Notes: generated from the letters alone by a model not told the origin. A stretch of 64,000 nt of DNA from Planctomicrobium sp051465645 (GCF_051465645.1 NZ_CP195790.1:1736001-1800000); one strand, 5' to 3'; numbered from the stretch's first letter, positions 1 to 10,607 are shown. Program-made: numbers and translations.

Positions 1-792
1 CCGGACGTCTTTCAGGGATCGACCTCAGCAAACGCTGCAATGCTCTCGTTCATTCCAAAGATTGCAGGGATGATTGGACTCTTCCGTCTGTTGCCACTCA
101 CCCAAGGGCTGGTTGACTGGAATGGATGGGTTCCATCAGAACCACTTCAGACCGTCCTTGCGACTCTGGCTGTTCTGACCATGTTTGGTGGAAACCTGTT
201 GGCACTTCGCCAGAAGAATCTTCACAGACTGCTGGCCTACTCCAGCGTCGCCCATGCCGGATACATGCTGGTTGGTCTGACCGTCGGTTCTTCAACAGGA
301 GCCGCGAATGGAATGGCAGCAGTGCTGTTCTATCTGGTGATCTATGGAATCATGACACTGGGAGCATTCGCAGTGCTCTCTGGACTTGGTGCAACAGGTC
401 ATCCGATTCGCAACGAAGACCAGCTGGCTGGTCTCAGCAGGACACGTCCGCTCATGGCAGCATCACTCGCGGTACTGCTTTTCAGCTTGACTGGATTGCC
501 ACCGACCGCAGGACTGCTCGGCAAGCTGTTCATTTTTCTGGCAGCATGGAATGACGGTTCAACGATCGGCTATACGCTGGCCATCGTGCTCGCAATCAAT
601 GCAACGATTGCAGCAAGTTACTACCTGCGTCTGGTCGCTGTGATGTATTTTGAAAAGCCACAGGGAGAGCAGCCCAAGATTGCCAAACAATACGCAGCAT
701 GGGTCGCCAGCGCTGGTTGCGTGGTTCTCGTGGTCGCCCTGTTTTTTGTCCCACAAGGACTCTGGGACGCCGCACTCAAGGCGATTCACTAG
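1..792 (+). CDS. nuoN: NADH-quinone oxidoreductase subunit N, 3' part (partial)
   Basis: C-terminal part of a proton-pumping membrane subunit of respiratory complex I. The open frame runs in from the left edge, so the first ATG at base 40 is internal. The visible 263 residues are almost wholly hydrophobic, with about seven membrane helices. The sequence PDVFQG close to the edge resembles the NuoN/antiporter loop that usually reads YDVYQG. The stretch LLAYSSVAHAGYMLVG is the hallmark of the NuoL/M/N family, and the lysine and histidine within the helices fit a proton channel. NuoN is normally the last gene of the nuo operon; here a strong hairpin at 825-868 follows and no further nuo gene appears, which fits an operon end. 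NuoL or NuoM is less likely because of the length after the conserved helix. Confidence 0.9.
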   Translation, partial: PDVFQGSTSANAAMLSFIPKIAGMIGLFRLLPLTQGLVDWNGWVPSEPLQTVLATLAVLTMFGGNLLALRQKNLHRLLAYSSVAHAGYMLVGLTVGSSTGAANGMAAVLFYLVIYGIMTLGAFAVLSGLGATGHPIRNEDQLAGLSRTRPLMAASLAVLLFSLTGLPPTAGLLGKLFIFLAAWNDGSTIGYTLAIVLAINATIAASYYLRLVAVMYFEKPQGEQPKIAKQYAAWVASAGCVVLVVALFFVPQGLWDAALKAIH

Positions 793-1387
793 ACGAGTTC
801 GATCTAACGTAACGCCATCATTTGCAGCTCGCACATCGGATCAAATCATGATCCATTTGTGCGAGCTGTTTTCATTTCCAGCATTGATCTGATTCCAGAT
901 GAACAATCAGCCTGAACCGGTAAGACCGCGTCGCTTCGACTGTTGAAGACCTTCACTCGACTTGACGTGTTTCGTTCCAGCCCAAGTCATATGGAGTCGT
1001 CACGAGCAGCGCCAATGTCTTCCAAGTCGCTCATTTCCGTAAAATCCCACAAAAATTGAAGCTCCGCAGCGCCGACGATAACATAAACTTCACTCCAAAA
1101 CTGACAGACCAATGCAACGACGTGATGGCAATCTCAAATTCGCCGCTGCAAAGGTGATGGATGAAGTACAATGGCATCTGATGTGCATGGGATGTCACTG
1201 AACACTCACTTCGAGAACGCAAAGTCCGACAACAGGCTTTCGTACACACAGTCCGCCATTTTTGATGGCGATGTGGTGAACTCCTCTGGTGACAGCGAAG
1301 CCGAGAAAGTTCTCTTCGCAGTGAACAGATGCCATGTGCATTGATGAAACTTCAGATCTGATTGAAATCTAGGGTGGCGAGCGGCTT
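793..1387. other. Intergenic region nuoN-ugd
   Basis: Apart from the terminator at 825-873 no convincing gene is seen. The short open frames here show no recognisable protein features. The promoter of ugd must lie here, but no clear -35/-10 pair could be picked. Confidence 0.5.
825..873 (+). terminator. Rho-independent terminator after nuoN
   Basis: CAGCTCGCACA (825-835) pairs perfectly with TGTGCGAGCTG (858-868), an 11-bp stem with a 22-nt loop followed by TTTTCATTT. It lies 33 bases after the nuoN stop and probably ends the nuo operon. Confidence 0.8.
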
Positions 1388-2713
1388 ATGAATGTTGTCA
1401 TGATCGGCACTGGGTACGTTGGACTCGTTTCGGGCACCTGTCTGGCTGACAGTGGCAATGCAGTGACTTGCGTTGACATCGATGCATCCAAAGTTCAACG
1501 GTTGCGGGACGGTGAAATTCCGATCTACGAACCTGGCCTTGAGGACATGGTCAATCACAATGTCTCCGTTGGGCGATTGAAATTCACAACCTCGGCTGCG
1601 GATTGTGTTCCAGAGGCTGACTGCATTTTCATCGCGGTGGGAACACCTCAGGATGAAGATGGCTCAGCCGACTTGACGTATGTCATGGCCGCCGCGGAAT
1701 CCCTCGCTCCGCACCTCAAAGATGATGCAATCGTCATCGTGAAAAGTACCGTGCCTGTCGGTACAAACCGCAAAGTAAAGAATCGCCTTGAGGAATTGAC
1801 TGGCCGCAAAGTCAACGTTGCTTCAAACCCGGAGTTCCTGAAAGAAGGCTGTGCCATCGACGACTTCATGCGACCTGATCGCGTGGTAGTCGGGTCAACT
1901 GACGCAGATGTCGCCGAGACAATTCATCAGCTTTACAAACCATTTCTGCGTACTGAAAAGCCGTTCCTGAAGATGGGGCTCGAAAGCGCGGAAATGACCA
2001 AGTACGTGGCAAACTGCATGCTTGCCACAAAAATCAGCTTCATTAACGAGATGGCAAATCTTTGCGAACTCGTGGGCGCAGACATCAATGATGTCCGACG
2101 CGGTATTGGTCACGATCAGCGAATCGGGTTCGCATTCCTGTTCCCTGGTGTTGGGTACGGCGGGTCCTGCTTCCCGAAAGATGTGCGAGCCTTGCGAGCG
2201 ACTGGCAAGGAGCATGGTTTTGAAACAACAGTGCTGCATGCCGTTGATGAAGTGAATCTGCTGCAAAAGCATGTTCTTTTCAACAAGCTCTCGAAGCACT
2301 TTGACAAACAGTTGAAGGGTAAGAAGATCGCCGTCTGGGGTCTTTCCTTCAAACCAAAGACAGATGACATTCGAGACGCTCCGTCTCTCGAACTGATTCG
2401 CAAACTGCTCGAAGCTGAGGCCGAAGTTCACGTTCACGATCCAGTCGCGATTCCAAACGTGCAACGGCTATTAGGTGACAAGGTCCAATATCACGACCAC
2501 CAATACGAGACGCTGAATAATGCCGATGCGCTGGCGATCGTGACGGAATGGAATGACTACAGAAATCCTGACTTCTCCTACTTGAAGCACAAGATGAAGT
2601 CCCCGGTCATCTTCGACGGGCGAAACCTGTACGACGTGAATTACATGGCGAAACTGGGGTTCACCTACTCCGGAATTGGAGTCACAGCTTCGGCTGTCAG
2701 AACCACGAACTAA
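1388..2713 (+). CDS. ugd: UDP-glucose 6-dehydrogenase
   Basis: Oxidises UDP-glucose to UDP-glucuronate with two NAD+, supplying uronic acid precursors for exopolysaccharide or envelope glycans in the cytoplasm. The 441-residue product has the usual length. The N-terminal Rossmann motif GTGYVG (7-12) binds NAD. NPEFLKEG (148-155) is the conserved substrate-loop signature, and GYGGSCFPKD (257-266) holds the catalytic cysteine Cys261. The C-terminal UDP-binding domain contains WGLSFKPKTDDIRDAPS split across 336-352. The gene stands alone, with no other glycan genes adjacent, although a large glucan-synthase-like gene lies at 33-42 kb. No strong Shine-Dalgarno sequence precedes the ATG. UDP-N-acetylmannosamine dehydrogenase is a related alternative, but the overall match is to the Ugd/TuaD type. 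Confidence 0.95.
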   Translation: MNVVMIGTGYVGLVSGTCLADSGNAVTCVDIDASKVQRLRDGEIPIYEPGLEDMVNHNVSVGRLKFTTSAADCVPEADCIFIAVGTPQDEDGSADLTYVMAAAESLAPHLKDDAIVIVKSTVPVGTNRKVKNRLEELTGRKVNVASNPEFLKEGCAIDDFMRPDRVVVGSTDADVAETIHQLYKPFLRTEKPFLKMGLESAEMTKYVANCMLATKISFINEMANLCELVGADINDVRRGIGHDQRIGFAFLFPGVGYGGSCFPKDVRALRATGKEHGFETTVLHAVDEVNLLQKHVLFNKLSKHFDKQLKGKKIAVWGLSFKPKTDDIRDAPSLELIRKLLEAEAEVHVHDPVAIPNVQRLLGDKVQYHDHQYETLNNADALAIVTEWNDYRNPDFSYLKHKMKSPVIFDGRNLYDVNYMAKLGFTYSGIGVTASAVRTTN

Positions 2714-2778
2714 ACCGGATCGTGCATGTCTGACTCGAACACTGACTTAAGGTGTTAGACGAGATCTAAAAAACAAGA

Positions 2779-2810
2779 GCCGAGAATTCGAATACGGATT
2801 CTAGGCTTTT
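2779..2810. terminator. Terminator-like hairpin between ugd and udg
   Basis: GCCGAGAAT (2779-2787) and ATTCTAGGC (2798-2806) form an imperfect 9-bp stem with one mismatch, flanked by A-rich sequence on the left and TTTT on the right. It sits between two convergent genes and could act in both directions. Confidence 0.5.
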
Positions 2811-2862
2811 CTGTTGAGATTACGATCTATTGTCGCGGGAATCGTCTTCAAGGCCGGGTCTC

Positions 2863-3735
2863 TTACGGCGCTGGAGGTGTCTGCCCCATCTCAGCCATCA
2901 GTAGCTTCATGTCTTCCCAGACTGGCTTCTTTGCCGCTGGGTTGCGGAGCAGATACCACGGATGATAGGTACAAAGAACCTTCGCCCGACCGTATTCATA
3001 GAATCGCTGCCGCATTCTTCCAATCGGCTCTTTTGTTCCGAGCAGATTCTGCGCAGCACAGGATCCCCAGCAGACAATGTAATCTGGGTCGACCGTCGCG
3101 ATCTGCTTATCGAGATACTCCCGACAGTTTGCCGCTTCAGTGTCGTTGGGAGTTCTGTTCTCTGGCGGACGGCAACGCAGAATGTTGCAGATATACAGAT
3201 CGTCGCGAGACCAACCACAGGCCTCGATAATCTTGGTCAGCAACTGCCCAGCTTTGCCAACAAACGGAATCCCGGTTTTGTCTTCGTCTGCCCCAGGGGC
3301 TTCCCCAAGAAACATGACTCTCGCTTGAGGATTCCCAACACCAAAAACAGTCTGAGTCCTTGTTGCTGCCAGCAGAATGCACCGTCGACAATCTGCAACG
3401 CACTGAGAAAGGATTTTCAACGACTCTTCACGTTCCGCCAGTGTCGCGGTATTGGGCACCAGATTCGGAGCGACTGTCGGTTGGCGAACAACTGCCGGCT
3501 TCGCAGGAACAGGTGGAACAGCGGCCGGTTTGGGAGATGGCTCCTGTCGTAGAAAGTTCGCTCGAGACATCTTTGCTGGTTCAGATGAATGCGTCTCAAC
3601 CGCAGACGGCGCCAAGTCAGTCGCGACCTGTTCCAACACTTGAGCGACAACAACCTCACTGCGTGGAACATGAGAAAGCCCTGCCAGTTGCAGGTCCTTC
3701 AAAAGTTGGCGTGCAGTTCGAGAGAGTGGTGGCAT
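2863..3735 (-). CDS. Uracil-DNA glycosylase, family 4 (Fe-S type)
   Basis: Removes uracil from DNA, starting base excision repair. The catalytic domain covers roughly residues 105-285. Motif A reads GEAPGADED (144-152), motif B is represented by HPWYLLR (258-264), and four cysteines that fit the 4Fe-4S cluster of families 4 and 5 are C116, C119, C188 and C204 with normal spacing. A 100-residue N-terminal extension rich in Pro, Ala and Val precedes the catalytic domain. Such extensions are common in this family, where many homologs are annotated as phage DNA-polymerase-like proteins. The gene converges on ugd. The start at 3735 is followed by plausible coding sequence, but a start further inside the low-complexity extension cannot be excluded. 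Confidence 0.9.
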   Translation of the reverse strand: MPPLSRTARQLLKDLQLAGLSHVPRSEVVVAQVLEQVATDLAPSAVETHSSEPAKMSRANFLRQEPSPKPAAVPPVPAKPAVVRQPTVAPNLVPNTATLAEREESLKILSQCVADCRRCILLAATRTQTVFGVGNPQARVMFLGEAPGADEDKTGIPFVGKAGQLLTKIIEACGWSRDDLYICNILRCRPPENRTPNDTEAANCREYLDKQIATVDPDYIVCWGSCAAQNLLGTKEPIGRMRQRFYEYGRAKVLCTYHPWYLLRNPAAKKPVWEDMKLLMAEMGQTPPAP

Positions 3736-3921
3736 TCAATTCAAACCGATGAGAACGAATATTTCAAAAGATTAGTTTACTCGACAATGAGGCCGCGCAG
3801 TACCGCATCCAAAAGACGAATTCTGGAATTCCGCAGACAATGGAACAGGACGCCGCTTCATACCGGTTTCGAGGTCCGCAGAATTGGACATCACCGGGGG
3901 CCAATGCTGAGTTATCCCAGC

Positions 3922-3958
3922 AAAACACCGCGTGTTCCGTTATTCGAAACACGCGGTG
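3922..3958 (-). terminator. Terminator of the TIM-barrel/DUF1080 gene
   Basis: CACCGCGTGTT (3926-3936) pairs perfectly with AACACGCGGTG (3948-3958). On the minus strand the stem is followed by TTTTGC. It lies 50 bases past the stop of the gene at 4008-5516. Confidence 0.75.
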
Positions 3959-4007
3959 CATGAGAAGTTCCCTTGGTCTTTATCGCGACTCCGCTGAACG
4001 GGTTCGC

Positions 4008-5516
4008 TTAATCCGGAAGTCGCTTCACTCGAATGTTTTTGTAGTGAATGACGCTACCAGGATCATGAGCCTGAAACGCAAATGTTCCAGTGCCGAACTT
4101 TCGCTCGAACCTTTTGTCTGAAGAAACGTAATCTGCAGGCTGTGTGTAATCCACGACAGTGCGGCCATCCACCTTGATGATGACTCGATTTCCCTGAACA
4201 GTGATGTCCTGTGTCCACCAGGTGTTATCAGGAATATGCTGAGCGGCGACGTCATCGACGGAATACAGACTGCCCGTCTTTCGTGGATCTCGAACATACG
4301 AGTTATTCACCTGTGTTTCGAAGCCTTTGGCTGGCCAGTCCTTCTCCTGGAACTCGGTATGGAAGAAGATTCCGCCGTTCCCATTTGGTTCAGCTTTGAC
4401 ATCCACTTTCAACTGGAAGTTTTTGAACGGTGCTTTGTCGCCGACGTAAAACAGATGGCTGCGAGGCCCGAACGCCACAATCGCTCCGTCTTCGATCTTC
4501 CAGCTTTCAGGACTCTCGTTGATCTTCCATCCGTCGAGCGTTTTTCCATCCCAAAGTTGAGTGAAGCCCTCTTCTTTATCGTTGACGTAGTTCACAGCCT
4601 GACGCAAATTCGTCAACGAAATTTCGAGATCAGACAAGGGATTCTTTGGGTTCTCTTCGTATTCCAACGAGATATTGCGGTCGTATTTCAGAGCACGCAA
4701 GGCTCGCAAGACACCAACGGTGTTGAGTTCGCCTTCCCCGAGGATCGTGAAGATTTTGCCTTCTTTTTCCAGCTGATTTGCTCTGTGTTTGGGGAGTGAG
4801 GCCAGCAGTGCTTTCTTCTCTTCTTCACTGTGAATCGTACGAACATCTTTCAGATGCACCCCGAACACTCGGGATCCCAGCTTATTGATCACATCAACCG
4901 GGTCTTCGTTACTGCGCAGATAGTGTCCGGTATCAACACAGGCACCAAGCAATGGGTGACGCCCTTCAACAACGGCGAGAACATCTGTGACTTTGTCGTA
5001 GCGGTGCCCCGGTCCGTGATTATGAATCGCAATCGGAATCTGGTACTCCTCGACGAGCTTTTCAAGCATCGACAAAGTCGCATCATCTTTGTTGGGGTCC
5101 GCAGCAATCGCGACAAGTCCGATCGCTTTTGCGAAATCGAAGATCTCGCGTGCCTTAGTTTCATTGCTATCGAAGCCGACGACTCCGAAAGAAAGCAATT
5201 TCACTCCAGCCTTGTCCAGCTTGGCCTTTTGTTCTGCGATGTAGCTGGGAGTTGTTGCAATTGGGATGTGCTTGGGAAACGATTCCCAATAATGCAGGCC
5301 CAACTTTGACGTCTGCTCCAACGCGGCATCGACGTTGAATTCTCTTAACGTGTAGCTTTGCAGGCCAATCTTAAAACCCTGGTATGGGTCAACTTGAGGT
5401 GCATCGGCTGCAACTGCCTGACAGGTGAGCCCGCCTGCGAATGCCATCATCGCCAGTGATGCAAATCGCATCAGCGACCGCGATCCTGGAATCTGGACCG
5501 AAATCTTGAGCAACAT
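4008..5516 (-). CDS. Secreted sugar-phosphate isomerase/epimerase-like TIM barrel fused to a DUF1080 domain
   Basis: A 502-residue fusion. The first 37 residues form a signal peptide with a hydrophobic core and a cleavage site near AVAADA. Residues about 45-275 are a xylose-isomerase-like TIM barrel, with NHGPGH, the metal-ligand context CVDTGH and a conserved GVHLKD stretch. Residues about 310-502 are DUF1080, a concanavalin-like jelly-roll described as 3-keto-disaccharide hydrolase, starting with FTQLWDGKTLDGW and containing NGGIFFHTE. DUF1080 proteins are strongly expanded in planctomycetes and linked to glycan breakdown outside the cytoplasm. The fusion suggests that one exported protein handles two steps on a keto-sugar, which is an inference. 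Met16 is an alternative start. A terminator follows at 3922-3958. Confidence 0.85.
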   Translation of the reverse strand: MLLKISVQIPGSRSLMRFASLAMMAFAGGLTCQAVAADAPQVDPYQGFKIGLQSYTLREFNVDAALEQTSKLGLHYWESFPKHIPIATTPSYIAEQKAKLDKAGVKLLSFGVVGFDSNETKAREIFDFAKAIGLVAIAADPNKDDATLSMLEKLVEEYQIPIAIHNHGPGHRYDKVTDVLAVVEGRHPLLGACVDTGHYLRSNEDPVDVINKLGSRVFGVHLKDVRTIHSEEEKKALLASLPKHRANQLEKEGKIFTILGEGELNTVGVLRALRALKYDRNISLEYEENPKNPLSDLEISLTNLRQAVNYVNDKEEGFTQLWDGKTLDGWKINESPESWKIEDGAIVAFGPRSHLFYVGDKAPFKNFQLKVDVKAEPNGNGGIFFHTEFQEKDWPAKGFETQVNNSYVRDPRKTGSLYSVDDVAAQHIPDNTWWTQDITVQGNRVIIKVDGRTVVDYTQPADYVSSDKRFERKFGTGTFAFQAHDPGSVIHYKNIRVKRLPD

Positions 5517-5903
5517 AAAATTCTGTCTCCCGGAATGTTAGAGCTATTCCACCGAGCGAAGGCACGCAGTGATTGCGTCAAAGTCCTTCGAACAGATGGC
5601 AGCTTCCGCGACCACCCAAGTCAATTAATCGAGCGATCTTTATCGATTTAGAGTATGACTCGCGACATTCTCGAATTTCAAGTGCGCCAGCCCCTTACAT
5701 CCGGTGCCAACGGCGTTTCCGTCAAGTTGTGGAGATCGATCGTCGATTGAAACCAGAGAACGGGAGCATCTTTCGCTTCTTTCTGCCAAAGCAGCCTGTT
5801 TCCAAGCGAGAAACACGGCGATTCGCTTGTCCAGATCAGGCAGGAAGAAGAAGGCGAGTTGCGGGAAGGATCTGTCCCTGAATCGCAGAGGAATCGGAAT
5901 CCC
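5517..5903. other. Divergent intergenic region
   Basis: Lies between the divergent genes at 4008-5516 and 5904-6422 and must carry promoters for both. No convincing gene, repeat or operator is visible. Confidence 0.4.
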
Positions 5904-6422
5904 ATGCGTCGATTCAATCAACAAACATGGTTTTGCATCGCAGCCGTCTGGCTCGCGGGTTCGCTTTCCATGTATTGGGCAGAAGAGATCCGCATCCCGG
6001 CGCAAGAGCTCACGACAAAAGAGAGCTCACGATTACCGCATGTCATTCGGCGTCAACAAGCCCTGATTGAGAACGTGCGAACGGTCCCGATTCGGGCGGA
6101 CGTCAAGGTCGAGCAGACTGCCCAACCTGCCGTGATTCACACAACGCCTTCCCTGAATCACGCTCCACAGACAGTCATCGCTCCGCTGTTGAAGACTCAT
6201 CCGAAACAGCTGCTGGTTCCAGAGAACGACACTCCTTCACCAGTGACAGTGGAGAGTCAATTTTCCGGCTCTGTCAAAGCCAATGGTGTCTTGCGAATCC
6301 CTGACACATTTGACGATCAGCAACTGAAGCCAACAATTGAGCCGATTCGATTTGAGAATCAGACGAAGATGCCGGAGCAACCGGCTCTCTGGCTGGAAGG
6401 CCGAATTGAGCTTTCCGAATAA
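5904..6422 (+). CDS. Hypothetical membrane-anchored protein
   Basis: Not recognised. The 172-residue product starts with a short basic segment (MRRF) and one hydrophobic segment (about 9-25), ending near MYWAEE. This could be an uncleaved anchor or a signal peptide. The rest is polar, rich in Pro, Gln and Thr, without cysteines beyond the first hydrophobic stretch. A start 15 codons upstream (5859) is possible, but the basic-hydrophobic pattern favours 5904. The following ATPase gene starts 92 bases downstream on the same strand, so the two may be co-transcribed. In ExeA/GspA systems the ATPase partners with a membrane protein that binds the cell wall; a similar partnership here is only a guess. 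Confidence 0.6.
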   Translation: MRRFNQQTWFCIAAVWLAGSLSMYWAEEIRIPAQELTTKESSRLPHVIRRQQALIENVRTVPIRADVKVEQTAQPAVIHTTPSLNHAPQTVIAPLLKTHPKQLLVPENDTPSPVTVESQFSGSVKANGVLRIPDTFDDQQLKPTIEPIRFENQTKMPEQPALWLEGRIELSE

Positions 6423-6513
6423 GCCTTGAAAAGCATAAAGAGACATACTGACGTTTGTGACTACCTGTATCTGGTCAATCTCAGCAGTCGACTGACTTCG
6501 ACGGACCTTTCCC

Positions 6514-7326
6514 ATGTATGAACGTTACTGGAATCTGAGTCGACGACCGTTTGACGACGGTGCCGAACCGGAACTGTATTTCCCCAGTACCGGGCATGAA
6601 GCGTCACTTCTGAAATTGAGATACCTTGTTGCGCAACGCAAAGGACTCGGAGTCCTTGCCGGAGAACATGGGCTCGGAAAAACCTATCTGACGCACGTGC
6701 TGGAAACGGAACTCACCGCTCAAGGTGAATCTCCGTTCTTGCGTCTGGTCTTCCCGCAACTGAGTCCGACTGGCACGCTTTCCTATCTGGCGCGTCGTTT
6801 GGGTGCGAACATTCCGTTCACAGTTTCGGACTCAGAGATTCTTGCCGGACTCGAACAGCGACTGAAAGAATTAAAAGCTGAAGGTCGTCACACGGTCTTT
6901 GTGATCGACGATGCACATCTTCTTGAGATGCCACATCTTCACGCGTTGCGGTTGATGCTGAACCTTCGCGAAGAGAAGGTTGGAGACTTCTCGATGATCC
7001 TCCTCGGGCGGACCGAACTCTTTTCCCGCCTTCAACAGCTATCGGCACTCGATCAGCGAGTCGGTGTTAAAACAGCATTAGAGGCGCTGCCTGCCCAGGA
7101 AATTCCGGGATACACAACAACTCGACTGAGAATCGCCGGACGAGAAGAATCTGTCTTCACCAGATCGGCAGCAGAAGCGATCTGGCAGATCTCGCAGGGA
7201 ATTCCACGGCGAATCAACCAGCTCTGTGATCTTGCGATGCTTGTGGGATACGTCGATCAGCAGTCAAAGATCACTGACATCGATGTCGAAGCGGCCGCAG
7301 AAGAACTGATGTCGATTTCTGCATAG
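6514..7326 (+). CDS. AAA ATPase of the ExeA/GspA type
   Basis: A 270-residue P-loop ATPase. It begins MYERYWNL followed by RPFDD, the typical opening of ExeA-like proteins. Walker A is GEHGLGKT (50-57), Walker B is VFVIDDAH (128-135), and the C-terminal part contains the sensor-2 context GIPRRINQLCDLA. Members of this family act in type II secretion assembly (ExeA), DNA transposition (TniB/MuB-like) or polysaccharide export. There is no peptidoglycan-binding domain or transmembrane segment here, unlike full-length ExeA. No gsp or transposase genes adjoin it, so the cellular role is open. The preceding membrane-anchored protein (5904-6422) is the only plausible partner in the neighbourhood. 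Confidence 0.85.
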   Translation: MYERYWNLSRRPFDDGAEPELYFPSTGHEASLLKLRYLVAQRKGLGVLAGEHGLGKTYLTHVLETELTAQGESPFLRLVFPQLSPTGTLSYLARRLGANIPFTVSDSEILAGLEQRLKELKAEGRHTVFVIDDAHLLEMPHLHALRLMLNLREEKVGDFSMILLGRTELFSRLQQLSALDQRVGVKTALEALPAQEIPGYTTTRLRIAGREESVFTRSAAEAIWQISQGIPRRINQLCDLAMLVGYVDQQSKITDIDVEAAAEELMSISA

Positions 7327-7716
7327 TCAATTTCTCAGCGGGTCCGACGTTGCCTGAATCTGGAATATTGCCTGAAACTGCAATCCAGCTGGCCGTCTCG
7401 GTGCCTTAACGTGTCGACACGAATTTTGGTCTGTTGTCGACTTTGTTGCAGGCGTACAATGCTAAAGTCCCATTTGATCTTTGGATGATCGGCCAAGAGA
7501 TCCGGCGCAGCAGCATTCTCTCAGAATCGGCCTGCTCAAGCTCAACCTGCTTTCCTCTGCCCGGTGAATCGCTCACCGCATTTCCCTCTGCTGAAACATT
7601 GGTGGCTCACGCCCCCCGCTTTGCCTCACGACGGCATTCACGACAGAGGAAGTTTCCCAGCATAGGCCATGTTCTTCAGGCTGCAGCTGCTTCGGATCTG
7701 TAAGCGAGGAGAGACC
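7327..7716. other. Intergenic region before spoVR
   Basis: No convincing gene. A short plus-strand open frame at 7434-7703 has a serine-rich composition and no recognisable feature. The end of the region carries the ribosome-binding site of spoVR, GCGAGGAGAG at 7704-7713. Confidence 0.4.
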
Positions 7717-9261
7717 ATGCCAGTCACGACGCATCGCCCTTTGCCTCCCGAGATTGCAGACATTCAACAGGAACTGGAGGCGATCGCGGCAGGGTATGGG
7801 CTTGATTTCTTTGAAACGATCTTTGAAGTGCTCGACTATGAAGAGTTGAGCATGTTCGCCGCTTATGGTGGGTTTCCGATTCGATACCCTCACTGGCGAT
7901 TTGGAGCACAGTACGACGAGCTAATGAAGAGCTACTCTTACGGGTTGTCCAAGATCTATGAGATGGTGATCAACACCGACCCGTGCTATGCATATCTGCT
8001 CTCTGCAAATGCGATCGGAGACCAGAAACTGGTGATCGCTCATGTCTACGGTCACTGTGACTTCTTCAAGAACAATGCCTGGTTCTCTCATACCAATCGC
8101 AAGATGCTGGACCAGATGGCCAACCATGCATCTCGTGTGAATCGCTACATCGATCGATTCGGCTATGAATCGGTCGAGCGGTTCATCGATGCGTGCCTTT
8201 CACTGGAAAATCTGATTGATCCTCATTCGCCTTTCATTCGACGACGCCCTGCTCCATTGAGTGCAGAAGAGATCAGGAAAGAGACGGAGCAAAAGCACCT
8301 CAACGAAGACCATCCGACCTGGGCGAAGACGCCTGGGAAGTTCTCGTCCAAAGACTATATGGACCCGTTCATCAATCCCCCAGACCTCCTTGAACGAGAA
8401 CAGGCTGCACGTTCATTGAAGCAGGAAACACAGGAAGCAAAACGCTCATTCCCAGAACATCCTCAACGCGATGTCCTGCTGTTTCTACTCGAACATGCTC
8501 CTCTGCGTGACTGGCAACACGACATCCTCGCGATGATCCGTGACGAAGCATATTACTTCGCTCCACAAGGCCAGACGAAGATCATGAATGAAGGCTGGGC
8601 GAGTTATTGGCACTCAACCATCATGACAAAACATGGGCTGACCGATGCTGAGATCATCGACTATGCCGACCACCATTCTGGAACAATGGCCATGAGCCCT
8701 CAACGGCTCAATCCTTACAAGATCGGGATCGAATTGTTCCGGGATATCGAAGACCGCTGGAACAAAGGACGATTCGGTGCAGAGTGGGAGGAATGTGAAA
8801 ACGAAGACACAAAGCGACAATGGGACAAGCAACTTGGATTAGGTCGAGAGAAGATCTTCGAAGTCCGCAAGATCCATAATGACCTGACCTTTATCGATAC
8901 GTTTCTGACCGAGGATTTCTGTCGCAGGTACAAGCTGTTTTCGTTTGCATACAACGATTCAAACGGCAACTACGAAGTCGCTTCGCGTGAATTCAAAGAG
9001 ATCAAAAATCAACTGCTGACCAGCCTGACGAATCATGGCCGTCCCATCATTGCTGTAAAAGATGGAAACTATGCCAATCGCGGAGAGCTCTACCTGCAGC
9101 ACAACTTTCAGGGGATTGAGCTGAAAAAGGATTATGCGAAAGACACACTGATCAACCTGCAGATGCTCTGGGGAAGACCCGTTCACATTGCATCAGAAAT
9201 TGATGGACGGCCAACCGTACTTTCCTACGATGGCCACCAGCACACTCTCGGACCGGCCTGA
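7717..9261 (+). CDS. SpoVR family protein
   Basis: A 514-residue member of the SpoVR/YcgB family, close in length to E. coli YcgB. The start at 7717 is chosen because a good Shine-Dalgarno sequence (AGGAGAG) sits 3-8 bases upstream and the family-typical start MPVTTHRPLPPEI follows; a longer frame from 7669 lacks this. Family hallmarks include YGHCDFFKNN, an internal NEGWASYWH motif and HHSGTM. In Bacillus SpoVR affects spore cortex formation. In enterobacteria YcgB is encoded with the kinase YeaG/PrkA and the VWA protein YeaH, and acts in starvation. Neither partner is present here, so it is an orphan copy. Its stop codon directly abuts the stop of the convergent mqnE gene. Confidence 0.93.
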   Translation: MPVTTHRPLPPEIADIQQELEAIAAGYGLDFFETIFEVLDYEELSMFAAYGGFPIRYPHWRFGAQYDELMKSYSYGLSKIYEMVINTDPCYAYLLSANAIGDQKLVIAHVYGHCDFFKNNAWFSHTNRKMLDQMANHASRVNRYIDRFGYESVERFIDACLSLENLIDPHSPFIRRRPAPLSAEEIRKETEQKHLNEDHPTWAKTPGKFSSKDYMDPFINPPDLLEREQAARSLKQETQEAKRSFPEHPQRDVLLFLLEHAPLRDWQHDILAMIRDEAYYFAPQGQTKIMNEGWASYWHSTIMTKHGLTDAEIIDYADHHSGTMAMSPQRLNPYKIGIELFRDIEDRWNKGRFGAEWEECENEDTKRQWDKQLGLGREKIFEVRKIHNDLTFIDTFLTEDFCRRYKLFSFAYNDSNGNYEVASREFKEIKNQLLTSLTNHGRPIIAVKDGNYANRGELYLQHNFQGIELKKDYAKDTLINLQMLWGRPVHIASEIDGRPTVLSYDGHQHTLGPA

Positions 9262-10416
<1,155 letters not shown>

Positions 10417-10570
10417 GGAATCATTTTACAAGTTGGTCGTGAATTACGGGACCACTTCATCACTGTCAAAATGGGTCGAGAGTCAACCACTCGAACTTCA
10501 GACAAGCACGAAAGCGTTCAGGTTCAGAAGCGTATTGACCAACACGCTCCCGCTCCCCCCGCATCAATAC

Positions 10571-10607
10571 GAATAGCCGCATTTCAATGAGTGAAACGCG
10601 GCCATTC
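10571..10607 (-). terminator. Hairpin after the TPR/alpha-CTD gene
   Basis: GAATAGCCGC (10571-10580) pairs with GCGGCCATTC (10598-10607) with one mismatch, and TTTCA/TGAAA extends the stem inward. No long T tract follows on the minus strand, so termination is likely but not certain. Confidence 0.5.

Noticed and set aside
7434..7703. 89-residue plus-strand open frame before spoVR
   Set aside because: Serine-rich random-looking sequence that ends just at the spoVR ribosome-binding site.
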